Assembly (NCBI RefSeq): GCF_025399195.1
Contig: NW_026252109.1
Coordinates: 62,001-126,000 of the forward strand
Length of the DNA stretch: 64,000 nucleotides
Direction: 5' to 3'
From: Umbelopsis ramanniana AG
Lineage: Eukaryota > Mucoromycota > Umbelopsidomycetes > Umbelopsidales > Umbelopsidaceae
Under the pieces are notes generated by a model, which saw only the letters and a list, made by a program, of their open reading frames with translations, was not told the origin of the DNA and did not search any database. Shown in pieces: positions 1-11,287 of this stretch; within the stretch, counting starts at the first letter, position 1, and the number at the start of each line of letters is the position of its first letter. Position numbers and translations under genes: made by a program.

Positions 1-1054
1 AATGAATGAAGATTCCAAACTTGTCTTGATCAAACCAGCGCGGCGCTTTGTGCTGCGATAAAGATTCCTCGTTAGGTTCCCAAGCATTTATTCCAAGCTG
101 GAGAGGAATATTCATGGTGATGATCGCTACGTTGCTTCCTTTGATGCTCAACGCTGTAGCCAGGTTCCTTTTACCGAAAAACGAAGTTTGAACGCCAACA
201 TAGACTGTTCGCTTCTCTCCTCCTTCCAAGACATCCAAAACACCAGGAACAGTGGTGACTACTCCATGACCCAGTACAGACACTTTAACATTGGACCCAT
301 ATAACCTTCTGGTCCCCGAGTTGTGGATGTCAACCTCGACCATTTGCCAGAGTCGACCGGATTCGTCGGGTATTTTGTTCGCAGTAGCGACGGCATGGGT
401 GATGGCCAAATCTGTAGCAGAGCTGGCCATTTTACCTGCTGCAGCGAATATATGAAGAAGAGGGTGAAAAGAAGCCACTGGATCTCCCGCTGGTAGCGAG
501 AGTTTGACAAGGGTTTTGGCTGGGTTGACATATACAGGAAGAGAGTACATGTGGCCATGAGATGGGACGGTGGAGCTGCCTTGGACAATGGTGGAAGTGG
601 AAAAGGCACTGTAGGCACCTCCAGTTTGCCAGTCGGAAACGACGAACTTTGTGGTATCGCTTGTTCCATCACTGTATACAGCTGTAAGGTTCCCTACCGA
701 TGGGCCATGACTTGCCGTCACAAGCAGATACAAAGCACCATAGCGTCGCGGCGTCATCGGTATATCTTGACCAAACGCTGCAACGTTGTCATTCCCACCC
801 ATTCTCAGCTGATACGCCAGACTACCGACTCTAACCAACCCTGCGTTTCGAACTTCTTGCTCGGGAAATGCACCCCCTAGACCATCCAGATTTGCCGGAG
901 ACCCAGTGTTGCCAATTCCACGGTTATTGAAACTGTCAACCAGGGCTATAGGTGAAAAAATGGAGGCATCGGAAGTGCTAGTGATGACCAAAGGCGATGC
1001 ACCGATGAGTGACAGGCTTAAGACGGTGACATACAGCGTAGCTAGTGTTCGCAT
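1..1054 (-). CDS. GH29 alpha-L-fucosidase, secreted, 3' part outside window
   Basis: The gene reads leftward from ATG at 1054 and runs off the left edge, giving 351 uninterrupted codons with no intron. Residues 1-20 form a hydrophobic signal peptide (MRTLATLYVTVLSLSLIGAS), so the enzyme should be secreted. A beta-sandwich-like N-terminal part of about 320 residues precedes the start of the catalytic barrel, marked at the window edge by RWF-DQDKFGIFIH. That matches the W-F-x-x-x-K-F-G-I-F-I-H signature opening family GH29. GH29 enzymes release alpha-L-fucose from glycans; the nucleophile lies beyond the window. The long N-terminal module is not part of the classical GH29 core and I cannot name it. 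The family call rests on the terminal signature alone. Confidence 0.72.
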   Translation of the reverse strand, partial: MRTLATLYVTVLSLSLIGASPLVITSTSDASIFSPIALVDSFNNRGIGNTGSPANLDGLGGAFPEQEVRNAGLVRVGSLAYQLRMGGNDNVAAFGQDIPMTPRRYGALYLLVTASHGPSVGNLTAVYSDGTSDTTKFVVSDWQTGGAYSAFSTSTIVQGSSTVPSHGHMYSLPVYVNPAKTLVKLSLPAGDPVASFHPLLHIFAAAGKMASSATDLAITHAVATANKIPDESGRLWQMVEVDIHNSGTRRLYGSNVKVSVLGHGVVTTVPGVLDVLEGGEKRTVYVGVQTSFFGKRNLATALSIKGSNVAIITMNIPLQLGINAWEPNEESLSQHKAPRWFDQDKFGIFIH

Positions 1055-1666
1055 CTTCGTTATGTATTGGGTGGCGCGGGCTTTATGCAGGGCAGTGACG
1101 ATCGAATCGATTATCCCACGGTTGGAAGGGGATGTAATATGGTATAATCGAGCAGTTTATACAGTCTTTCTCGACCAGTCCAGCGTGAAAGTAGGCAGCA
1201 CGGAATGAAGTCGATGACGCTAAGACAAAAGAAAGGTACGGCGCCGGTACCGCCTTGTTTAATTTGAATACTTCACGCATCCCGTGAATTTGTACGGACA
1301 TCTGAGGTAGTTTACCGTATATGGACGCAGCAGCTGACGACTTGTGTGATTTTATTTAGGCATAAAAACAAGGTAAGGTCACTCTACTCTATCAAGTGGT
1401 GAGGATGCAATAAAGAGATGGAAAAGCACTGGTAATGACAGTCAGTGATGTGCAGACAAATTATAAACAGGTCAGGGCATCAAAAAAGGGGGAAGCAAAT
1501 TTTCTAAGCAAGCAATTTTTAGCCGCCAGCCAGCCACTACGTTTCAAAAATGAAATGTGTGTCGTTCAAACAGGTAAACCGTCGTTATATACAAAAGCGT
1601 TGAAACAGTGACCACGAACACCATGTCATGTCGTCTACTATTCCTAATAAATCAAAAAGGTTTAAA
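1055..1666. other. Intergenic: GH29 promoter side and 3' end of the acyltransferase gene
   Basis: No gene is recognisable here. It holds the upstream region of the leftward fucosidase gene and the 3' flank of the leftward HGSNAT-like gene. Open frames in it are short and have no recognisable domain. Confidence 0.5.
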
Positions 1667-3013
1667 TCAAAGTTTGATATATATGCGTCTATAATCCATC
1701 AATGTGGCCACGGGCAATATCATAAGCACCACCCAAAAAAGACTCAGCACAAGACTGTCAAGGCCTTGTGGTAGCCATGATGAAAACATGATAGTTTGCA
1801 TGGCTTGGTAAAGCGGGATACCAGACGGTACGTTGACGGCCCAAAATAAGTTGAGCACCAATTCCGACAAAATATAAATGACCGTACTATTGCGACCACA
1901 GGCCAAGAAAACATAGAGAAGGTAGGATAATGCGCGATAAGCAACGTTGGGGTGAGTGTGGTCAGCCAGACGCTTTATGTCGTAGAGATAAAAGCCGATG
2001 GCAAATAGGACGATGGATACAGAAGAAGTCAGCAGAGTGAAGGTAGGGGTCCACAATGGCTTGCCAATGGGTATGAAGGAGTTGAACATGCCGGCAATGC
2101 TAGCTAGACCTGCAGCCAGTAACTGCCAATGCGCAATGAGCTTGTACTGAACCAGTGGACGATGAAGCTCAGGTTTACGGCGGTTCAGGTGCATGCCGAT
2201 CAGGAGACCGGACCAGGACGTAAGGAGGGAAGGCAGGGTAGAGATGGTTCCTTCTGGATCAAAGATACCCAACGAATGAGAGCCAAATAAGGCAGAATCA
2301 AACATGGTTTCCGTACAGCATGTTTCAGACAAGTCACCACGCGTCTGGCATGCCGGGTTATACACGGCAAAGGTCAAGCTCATCCACAGGATAAAAATGG
2401 TAGCCGGGTAAATGAAGTAGAGGTATCGACGGGGCCAAACAGCATCGGCTTTGGTTCCACATGTTATATAGAGCGCAGTGGTAACGACATAGCAGATTGC
2501 GGCTCGTTGAAGGACGCCCATGATTCTCCAGGTCTGCAGAAGGTCAGAGTCGGTAAAAGGGAAGGCATTGAGAAGCAAGCCGATGGCGAACAGCAGCACA
2601 AATCTTCTGGCGATTTTGAACATAGTTGGGTATTTAGGTTTGCGACGAACATTTTTGTAGGCAAAGGCAATGGCTACACCGGCTACGAATAAAAACAAAG
2701 GAAACACTTGATCGGCGATTAAATGGAATCCAAACCAGTCTACGTGCTGAAGAGCAGGATACGGATTATAACCTTGGTAGTTGACGATGATCATAAATAG
2801 CACTGCCACTCCACGCAAAGCATCCAATGACAAAAGTCGCTGAGCTGGCGGTGAAGTAGTGGTCGGAGACGAAGACGATACAGACTTGGTATCGGGAAAG
2901 TTCCAGCTACGGTCTGTAGATGAGTACCCCAGCAAAGTGGAGGTTGAGCCCGTTGAGTCGTAAATAGGTTGGATGGGCGGTTGTCTCGAAGCTGGTGGCG
3001 ACAACAAGCTCAT
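1667..3013 (-). CDS. HGSNAT-like transmembrane acyltransferase
   Basis: Single open frame of 448 codons from ATG 3013 to TGA 1667. About 10-11 membrane helices follow a Ser/Thr/Pro-rich cytosolic N-terminus of roughly 58 residues. The first helix carries RLLSLDALRGVAVLFMIIVN, the hallmark of the heparan-alpha-glucosaminide N-acetyltransferase family (DUF1624/DUF5009-related). The His of QHVDW (about residue 90) aligns with the catalytic His of human HGSNAT in KHASW. Human HGSNAT moves acetyl groups from cytosolic acetyl-CoA to lumenal glucosamine across the lysosomal membrane. Fungi lack heparan sulfate, so the substrate here is unknown. The frame is open six codons further upstream but has no ATG there. 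A CTTTTTCCAG just before the ATG looks like a 3' splice site and may end a 5'UTR intron. Confidence 0.75.
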   Translation of the reverse strand: MSLLSPPASRQPPIQPIYDSTGSTSTLLGYSSTDRSWNFPDTKSVSSSSPTTTSPPAQRLLSLDALRGVAVLFMIIVNYQGYNPYPALQHVDWFGFHLIADQVFPLFLFVAGVAIAFAYKNVRRKPKYPTMFKIARRFVLLFAIGLLLNAFPFTDSDLLQTWRIMGVLQRAAICYVVTTALYITCGTKADAVWPRRYLYFIYPATIFILWMSLTFAVYNPACQTRGDLSETCCTETMFDSALFGSHSLGIFDPEGTISTLPSLLTSWSGLLIGMHLNRRKPELHRPLVQYKLIAHWQLLAAGLASIAGMFNSFIPIGKPLWTPTFTLLTSSVSIVLFAIGFYLYDIKRLADHTHPNVAYRALSYLLYVFLACGRNSTVIYILSELVLNLFWAVNVPSGIPLYQAMQTIMFSSWLPQGLDSLVLSLFWVVLMILPVATLMDYRRIYIKL

Positions 3014-3196
3014 GCCTGGAAAAAGAAGCAAGAGAAAAAGGGATAAAGATTTTACCAGCGTTAAAGAAAGGCTTTATGGTTGGTCTCATAGGAGGAACGC
3101 CCAAAAGGTTTACAGTGAGAAAAAAATTTTATTTTTACATCCCATTTTTCGGTTTGGCTTTTACATGAGGAGAAAACGAATGTGCATCATTTTTGT

Positions 3197-4600
3197 TCAT
3201 AGTTGCTGTTGCAAACCTGAAGTATAGGCTCCAAAGGATGGTTTTTCTTCATGGTTATGATTAGCTGACTCCGCTGTATCAGTGGATATGGAGGGTTTTT
3301 CCGCTGACTCTAAGGGAATGCTAGTGAACGAAGTACTGTCAACGGCTGAATCTAAGGGATTGCTAGTGAACGAGGTACTGTCAACGGCAGAGGTAACAGG
3401 GTCAACCATTGAGGCAACAGGTAACTGTGCGATTTGATCCTGCAGAAAGCCAGGGATAATGGGTTCAACTGGAGGAAGTTCTGACTCCGCAGCCGGTAAC
3501 TCGGTGATATCTCCCGTCACAGCGGTCAAAGATGCAGCAGTAGGCTCTGTTGGAAGGGTTGAAAGCGGGTTGGCTATAGCTGGTACAATGGGCTCGGTGG
3601 TGTCTTCAAGAGCGGTGTTCGATGGAGTCGTGTCAACAGCAACATCGGCGAGTGTTTCAGCAGCGACCTCTGCTTGAATCGGGGTACTGTCAAGAACCGC
3701 TGGAGCAGGGTCGATAGGAGTATCGGTAACTTCTGCTTGGATGGTTGTGATCGGGGTGGTGTCAACCACAGCTGGAACGGAATCCGTTGCTGGTACAGTG
3801 TTCGTGGGCTCCGAAACTTGGCCACCACCATTCATAGACGGTTCATTTTTTTGAGTGACGGAAACGGACTTTCCAGTCATGGACTCAATACCTTGTGCAA
3901 TACTTTGAGCAGGCGACACACCGATTTTCAAACTCTTGATACGCCCGCCTTTTTCGATGACTACATGAGAACGCTTGACACCTCCACCATTGCCAGACTG
4001 ATTTTTGGTCACTCCTAAGCGCTTAAGCACATCCCCCTTGGGGTCACACAAGAGTTCATATGGTAGCGAATACTTTGTTTTCCATGTAGTTTGAGCCTTG
4101 GGAGAGTCTGTGGGGTGGTGCGCGGTTAATATTTTTTTTTTTTGTTACAAAGCCATGAAATAAATAAATTAACCGATGGACCGAACCCATCGCCAAATTT
4201 TCCACTCAACCAGCGTCCCACGGCATATCCAATACCATTATGACTTACCATAGCTCATACCATAGACTTTCCAGCCATCGGCCACCACCTCCTCATACCT
4301 ATCACGGAAACCGCATGCTTGCGTAGTGCATCCAGGTGTATTGGCGCGAGGGTAAAAGAAGATGAGCAACCCAGATTCTTTAGCAAGATCCTGCACACGT
4401 ACTTCTTCGCCGGTATTCGTAGTGACTGGACTCAAATCCTCAGGAAGTTCGTCACCCTCTTTCAGTAGTGTGATTGTTGACTCCAACTTTGGTTTTTTAG
4501 CGGATGCATCACTTCGGGAGCGAGTTAATCGAGTAGTGGGGGCTTGGATAGTGCTAATCGCTTCAGAAGCAGCTGATGCGGCCTTTCTTTTGGGTGGCAT
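3197..4600 (-). CDS. Nuclear-type peroxiredoxin (PrxQ/BCP, Dot5-like) with long Pro/Thr-rich tail
   Basis: Two exons, complement(join(3197..4107,4249..4600)), 420 residues. The GTAAGT donor and CACAG acceptor rebuild the codon in SY-D-SP. The basic N-terminus (MPPKRK and a later KKPK) suggests nuclear import, as in yeast Dot5. The thioredoxin fold has peroxidatic Cys91 in NTPGCTTQAC with resolving Cys96 five residues on, the atypical 2-Cys BCP/PrxQ arrangement. Such enzymes reduce hydroperoxides using thioredoxin. The core ends near residue 205, while typical family members are about 150-215 residues. The remaining ~215 residues are a low-complexity tail rich in V, T, P, A and D with repeated DTTP/DSTP motifs and a tandem 14-residue repeat, in the same open frame. 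Family call is firm; the tail function is unknown. Confidence 0.85.
3309..3393 (-). repeat. Tandem 42-bp repeat in the peroxiredoxin tail
   Basis: Two adjacent near-identical units of 42-43 bp start with TCTAAGGGA and contain GCTAGTGAACGA and GTACTGTCAACGGC. In the gene's frame each encodes about 14 residues of the form AVDSTSFTS-I/N-PL-E/D. The copies differ at a few bases, including one Ile/Asn change. Confidence 0.85.
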
Positions 4601-4723
4601 GGTTGAAAAGAAGAAGGTAGAAAGATGAAGCGGGATAGAAAACCATGCGAAATACATGCTTAAAGAGCCTCGCGGGGGCCAATCTGTTTTAACAGTCACA
4701 AGAACGTCATTTTATTGTAGAAC

Positions 4724-7659
4724 TTATTCTTCCATGGCATCTATCTCCATGGCTTTACTTTCACCGCCTGCTGAAATAGCGTGATTCAATCCGCCTTTCC
4801 AAAGCTTGGTATTCCACTTGGGGAAGACTCGTTTGTATAAATACATCATGACGGTATCTTGCTGAGTAATGGGACCGTCAAACATGCACTTTACATAACC
4901 GTGGGTACCGAGAGATTCTTTGATGTGACCAGTGCGGCCATACTTGGTAGTCAATTGCACAGGCTTGAACCAATGGACATCCTCTGGGAAAAAAAAAGGT
5001 GTGAGCAATGGACGAGTCAATATTTGGGCATTAACCCAACCTTTTACTTACCGGAATTGAAAAACATGAATCGAATGACAGCAGAGCGCTTATGAATCTT
5101 GTATGGATGACCAGAAAGAATAATACGCTTGGCTACGATTCGCCTGGTGTCAGTGTCCATGAATGAACCAACCGACACTAAGATAGGATCGTTGACATCG
5201 TCGGTTTCCTTATAGAGCAAGCACGGCACTTTACCGAATACCGTAGGAGCATAGATGGTGGCAACCGATGGTTTGCCCATTTGCAAGAACCGCTCATACT
5301 TGTGAACATTATTGTGACCCTTTCCATTACCTCTCTGTGAATAAATGGGTCGAACTTCCATTCGTCTAAAGCCCATATGTAATATCATGGCATCCTATGT
5401 GTGAAATAAGGTTTAGTCAAGAAGGGACACCCAGGCAATGAAAAAATATACATAGATATATATACCTTGGACTTTACAGGCTCTTCGTAAGCGTTGTCAC
5501 GAGAGATCTGGAAGTTAAGAACTGTCATCTTGTGTTCGTATTGCAAAAGACCAAAGACGACGAACGGCCGTGATGGACTATATGATTCTATAGAGGCAAA
5601 GGGGTTAGTGTCTCTACTGGCTGAGCTGTAAACACATACGAAAAGGCTTACCATAAGCTTCTTTGGGAACGTCTTTTATATACAAGGTGATTCTTGTTCG
5701 CGCTCTGAACTTGCCGACAAGATTTTGTGTCAAGATTCTGTTCTTGGTTCTATTATAATTTTCGTATTGGAAAATACGGGAGTAGTCTATTGGGAGGTTT
5801 TCGTATGGATCCCAAGGGCTAGTTCTGAAAGATTGCAAGCCACGATACCGCGCAAATCGAACTCGGGCAGGTGTATCCAATGGCGTATCGACTTCGTCTG
5901 GGAAATCGGTATGTGACTTGAGCTCTTTTTGGCGAGCGAGGTATTCTTGGAGCCTAGGGTAGTGTACAAATTAGTACAGCGGGTTAGCAGGGTAAAAAAA
6001 AAAAAATGCCAAACTTACTGTCTATCTTCTTCTTCGGCATCAAACTCATCGTCTTCGTCAGTCTTCTCCTTGCCGTTCATGTCTATGAGTTCGTATTCTT
6101 CATCATCATCATCAAATGAGGGGAATTCTGAATCGGCACCAGCAGGTTCAACATTCTCATCGTCATCCTCCATCATATCTTGTCCTTCTTCATCTTCATC
6201 AACGTCACTGTACTCGTCCTCTTCGTCAACGATCCACGCAGCTTGGTAGGCCGACGTTCCCTTTGGCACAAGTTTTGTCACCTTTCCTTCGGAATCCATA
6301 GGCTGACCACCATTCATTTGTCGTACTCTCTCTGTGAATGGCAAGGCAAGGTTAGTTTCTATGATGCTCTCATAGATACGTACGACACATTTGTAAATGT
6401 CCTTACCATCTGCCTCGGCCAATTCTTCTTCGGTTGGCCATGTTTGTTCATTTTCCATGAAATCAGGCTCGTTCTCAGAGACCAAATCATCCTGCTCGTC
6501 TGGATTAGGGATATCAAGCACAGCAGAGTCCTCCTGCATATCGGATACTTGAGCAGATGAAACTGGGGCCGACATGATCTGATGAGGGAGTTAAGTGCGA
6601 GTCCATGACAATAGCCATTACAGTCATCCTCTGTGTGCTTACCTTCTCAATTTGGAAATCGCCATAGTTTTGCAAATGAACAAGACGGTTGGCATTAAAG
6701 GGACATCCTCTAGCAACACCAGTCACTTTGAGAGTACCAAGTTCGCCTTCCTGCTCCTCAAACTCAACGTTTTCAGCCAACAAGTAGGGATGTTGTTCGC
6801 GCCACTTGATGGATCGAGGTCTTTGAGTGGCAAGCATACGCAAAACGGTCATGGCTTCGGCCTCGGTATCAAGGGTGTGCACTCTTGCTTCCTCGGGGTA
6901 GAACTGTTGCACGAAAGCGACGAGAGACTTTTTGATGTTGGCGCGAAGTTTGGGTGAGGTGCGTTCGAGATGCTGAACAACAGGAATGGGAGACACGAGA
7001 CCTTGGTTCAAAACACCCAACAAACAGGTGATGCCAAACTTATCGACTTCAACCTCGGCGGACATAAGCATGATGGTGAAATCAGCGACCTTCATGGCAT
7101 CCATCACGTCGATAAAATTGCGCTGCAAAGGCACAAATTGGAATTTGTGCTTGAATCGCTCAGATTGCATGTTGAGCGGTCCGGGAGTTTGAGGCACAGG
7201 TTGATCCACAGCCTTGTACAAATTCTGAATAGCCAAATCCATATCGATGTCTGGGCAGAGGGGCAATACAGCCTGTGGAACAAGAAGTCAGGTTTTGTAT
7301 AGGGTGATTGAACCGATCATCGACAGGATGTACCTACCACAATCTTTGGAGCTCCGTCTTTGCCTTCAAACACTCGAGTGGTCTCGTAAACTTCGCTACG
7401 TTTCTTTTGTTGCGCTACTCTAGCTGCATGGCGACGGTCGGCCTTGTTGCTCGGTCCCTGACCTCGTTGCTTAATGGAGGATCGGTTGATTTTACCTATA
7501 ATTCAAGGGTTAGATCTCGAGGACAAAAGCGTCCATTGAGGGCTTCTGAGGACACATACCCTTTGATTTTTCTTTCAATGAATTCTTGGAAGCATGCTTT
7601 GACTTGAACGGCTTATTGCTCTGTTTCAAGCCGCCTGACCTGTGGCGAAATGAGTCCAT
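4724..7659 (-). CDS. TSR1: Pre-40S ribosome biogenesis factor Tsr1
   Basis: Eight exons, complement(join(4724..4983,5052..5394,5466..5587,5652..5953,6019..6578,6643..7272,7338..7495,7560..7659)), 824 residues, all junctions in phase. The length is close to yeast (788) and human (804) Tsr1. A basic N-terminus ([16 protein letters not shown]) is followed by the Bms1/Tsr1 N-terminal region with the translation-GTPase-like fold ([20 protein letters not shown]). An acidic stretch encoded around 6050-6200 and the conserved C-terminal half ([37 protein letters not shown]) complete it. Tsr1 binds pre-40S particles and blocks premature subunit joining. The GTPase-like domain of the family is catalytically inactive. 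An 18-nt T run lies about 25 bp upstream of the ATG on the coding strand. Confidence 0.93.
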
Positions 7660-7994
7660 GTTGGCAAAGCTTTTTGAATCGCAGAAAAAAAAAAAAAAAA
7701 AAGTTTCTATAAATTTTAAAAAAACTCTTTTTTCGTGACTGCCAATTTTTTATTTCCAAAGGATATGAAAGAACAGAAGTGAGGTGGGATGGGTGGAGAG
7801 TATATGGGGGGAAGAAGTAAATTTGTTATGTATGTATAAAAAAAAAAAGAGGTTGAATGTGCAATGATATGTGCTGAGGCAGGGTGGTTCCTCAGCACAG
7901 AGTGTATTGTATGTGCTTGGTGTGATGCTTGTTGGTGGACGGGATCTGCTCAGCTATATTTCGTTTTTTGGTTGGAAGGTTGGTGGAGTACTTT
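7660..7994. other. Intergenic between Tsr1 start and sestrin stop
   Basis: Contains the Tsr1 5' flank, with an 18-nt A run on the plus strand at 7685-7702 and another A-rich run near 7839-7849, and the sestrin 3' flank. No gene is seen. Confidence 0.5.
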
Positions 7995-10829
7995 TTAGAT
8001 TTGAGAAATGGTAGAAAGGCCATAGATGAGAATGGCCTGCTTTTTGGCTTGGACGGTCAATAGATTGACATGGCATTTTTCTTCGTCTCTTAGGCTTAAG
8101 CCAAAATTCTTCCAATCGTGATAGCGAATTTCTTGAGGTGAATAGCACACCTTCTGGATGTAAGCTTTGTTTTGATTGGTAAGGTATGTGGAGATATCCG
8201 AATAATCATAATCTTCCTTGGTGACTCCAAATAATTTGAGAGCATAATACCACATGGCGTTACGCAGTGGTCCAGTATCGACTGAGCTTTCGGTCTGGTG
8301 GAAAATGCTTTTTTTGATGATGACAGTTAGAAGCTGCTTGTATGGTAAAGTAAGTTAAAAAGTCGATGCTCTTACCTCCAATCGCTAATGTTGACGACTT
8401 CATCGAACTCGGCATCAAGACAGTCACCAATACCAGGAAGGAACTGGTTGATGATATCACAGCCTTCGTCTTCCCAGCAGTATTCGCTTAGCATGAACTC
8501 ATTGTTATCGTCGCTTTGGCTGAACTTGGTACGCTGAATTTTAGCGTTGGCAGATGGATCAATAAAACGATCAAGGTCCTCAAGGACGATGTTAGCTCTA
8601 GATGACAACTTGCTACAATGAGTCGTTGAGGAAGAGATATCAGAGGATGCATTGGTATGAATGCTCAAGGCACTGATGCGGGAAGCTCGAGAAGGCGATT
8701 CTGCAAACGAAACATGATGATCATCTTCTATAGGAACCGTTAGTACCATGCCAGTCAAGGTTTTTATACGTATATATATAAAAAAGGGTTAGGCAAGTGG
8801 GCTTACCTTCGTCATCCACTGTTTCCTCTGGTACAGTCTCGGGACGTTCATCCGCAACAGCAAGGCTTTCGGTGACAAAATCTTTCAGACCAGAATCCTT
8901 CTTCTTCTTTAGGATTGAAATGAGTACGCTCGTACGTCTCAAGCTGATGGGATTAGACAGGTCATCTTCATCCGTGGCCTCTTCTTCGCCTGCTTCACCA
9001 AATTGCTGCTTTTCCCAATTTTCATCACCCTCCAATAAACGTACGCCAAGGCCGAGTCCCATATCAGATGAGAACGCCTCGGGTTGCTTCGCGACAGGCT
9101 GATTCTCATCCAAATCATCGTTCCAGCCGGTGGCGGAGGCTGCAGCTTTGAAGGCGTCGTGTTCATTGGGCAAAGGGTGTCGTACAACGATATGTTCATC
9201 CAGTTCATGCTCGATGCCAGCACTTTGATGGTTTTGGGGAGCCCCAGCTATAAAATAGCCACCTCGGGTATCGATTTCAGGCACAATGCCACAGCCAAGG
9301 ACAAAGCTGCTCAAGCTATGGAATGTAGCAATGACAACGATGGCCTGGATTAATTCGCCTTTGGTCCAAGAATCAGTAACAGGATTACCGCCATTTCTAC
9401 AGTGCAAGAGATCGTGAATGTGATTTTCCGTCAGAGCCCATGGTTGCCTTGCCAGAAGGACCAAGAGAGTAGAAATGTTGCGAAGTTTAAGTGGAACATA
9501 GTCAATGCCCTTAAGCCAGGATGGATCGCCTCCATATTGGAGGAAATAAAGCTTTTGAAGCGACACCAAGTATTGGCACTTGTGTTCTGCAGCAGCCTAT
9601 TTTGATGTGGGTGGGTTAAATTTTATGCATATACAAAAAGTGACAAAGTGGCGGTTTTTTCTTACCAGAAGGCCAAGATAGCTTCTCCAGGTTCGCTCCA
9701 AGGGGCCGACTGAAGATCGCATAATCTGATGGTAGGCAAGATCGAACTTTTCAAAAAAGGTGGGAAAGAACGCCAAGAGTCGAAAAGTGTTGGAGAGTCT
9801 TCCACTGTCTAAGTAATTTTTAACCATCAAATCTCTAATGTATTGATCTGAAGGTTGTCCCATAGGCGCTTCTTCATCATCATCAGAGTGACAATTTTCA
9901 TCGTCAGCTTCTACGAGAGGACCGCCGTTGATGATGGTATCGTTGTGATCATTGCTGAAGGTGGAGCTTGCGCCGTCTGACCAGGGCGAAATAGAGATAT
10001 TGGCAGGTCGAGGGTAAAACACATGGGCGGATGACGAGGATTCGAGTGAAAAGACGTCTTCTGGATGCACAAAGAACGAAGGTGATACGTTGACTGGTTC
10101 TGGAATGGTGATTGCGCTTTCCTATATAAAGGATATTTGGGTTAGAGAACAGAAATAGGATGAGCGAGAAAGTTCGGAGCGTGTGAGCGGTATTCTATGG
10201 AAAGTTAAAGCGGACAAACGGGATGTTGCCACAAACCTTTAGCTTCCTCAAAAAGTCTTTGAACGTCTTGCGAACATCCCGAAATGGACAGGTAATGGAC
10301 AAGCGTACGATGGTCAACAAGTAGTTGTGAAGTTTTTCAGCAGCTTCTTCGGTCTCGGGATCAGAAGGTAACTCAGCGTCATTGTCTGAGAGTTCTCGTA
10401 AACTTTCCACCGAAGGGTGCTGCGGGTATGTCTTTTCTTGCTCGTACAAGTAGCCGTCAAAGTGCGTTTGTCCAGGGTTGGGCGTATTTGGAGCAGATGT
10501 ATCAGTGGAAGCGGCCGATGCTTTGGAAGGTGAGTTGGGTGGGTATGCGGCGTGAATATACGATTTTGTTACATCAACGATTCGTTCAAGAGCGATGGCT
10601 CGGTCGTCTGGATCATCTGACTGCAGGCCCTTGAACAGCAGAATACGAAGTCTCGAGGATTCTACTCGACGTGCTCGAGCTACATAACACAAAAATAAAT
10701 GATTAGAAACCAACAGACAGAGGGTCTCAGGAACGAGATGGAGATCCGTGGCAAAGCACTTTGGAAATGCTTACCATCTTTAGCGGTTGCAGCAGCAATG
10801 TCATAATCATTGCTCTCCAAGCTATTCAT
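7995..10829 (-). CDS. Sestrin (PA26 family), stress and amino-acid signalling protein
   Basis: Six exons, complement(join(7995..8286,8376..8727,8807..9596,9666..10121,10237..10679,10775..10829)), 795 residues against about 480 in animals. The excess lies in low-complexity insertions. Family landmarks in order: GPLERTW then AAAEHKCQYLVSLQ (sestrin Cys motif, Cys325), GGDPSWLKGIDY-PLKLRN, then PWALTENHI, HSLSSFVLGCGIVPE, WEDEGCDIINQ, SSVDTGPLRNAMWYY, KEDYDYSDI and KCHVNLLTVQAK at the C-terminus. Animal sestrins inhibit TORC1 through GATOR2, sense leucine (SESN2), and have alkyl hydroperoxidase-like activity. Here Cys and Tyr of the Cys-Tyr-His relay are kept but His is Gln332. The last intron is best closed at the AAG ending at 8287, because the nearer CAG (8295) breaks phase with the conserved C-terminus. 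Confidence 0.88.
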
Positions 10830-11287
10830 CTTGCTCAATGTCGATGTCAGGAAATAATGATTGAAAAACCGTCGAAGGAAAAGAGAAGAAAAAAAAAGAT
10901 GGTCCTCCCAAGTTAGAGAACCCCGTCCCCATGATCATTAACATTCCAAACTCCGCACGCACACAGGCCAACTACGCTTCTTTCTCTGAGGAAGATGACC
11001 TCATATCATCCTTTGTTCAGGCTTATTTTGTATGAAATATGATCACCAGTCATGCTTCAATGATAGAAGGTAGAAGATGCCAAGGAAAAGCGAAGAAGCA
11101 GCAAGAAGGAAGTATGGTTTTTGTAATTTATTCCATTATGTTTGATGAGTGCATCATACGTTCGTTATTGCTACACTTTTGAGATGGATGGGGGGAGGAG
11201 AGACACAATATAATTTTTCTTTTTACAATAATGGACTGCGATCATACATGCCGTAAAGCAGCATCACGCACACACACTTATAAGAAT
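10830..11287. other. Intergenic: sestrin promoter and aldolase 3' flank
   Basis: No gene seen. The left part is the upstream region of the leftward sestrin gene and the right part is the 3' flank of the leftward aldolase gene. Confidence 0.5.

Noticed and set aside
3014-3031. Six extra N-terminal codons for the HGSNAT-like protein
   Set aside because: The extension begins with TTG, not ATG, and a CTTTTTCCAG acceptor-like sequence lies in it; ATG 3013 is the better start.
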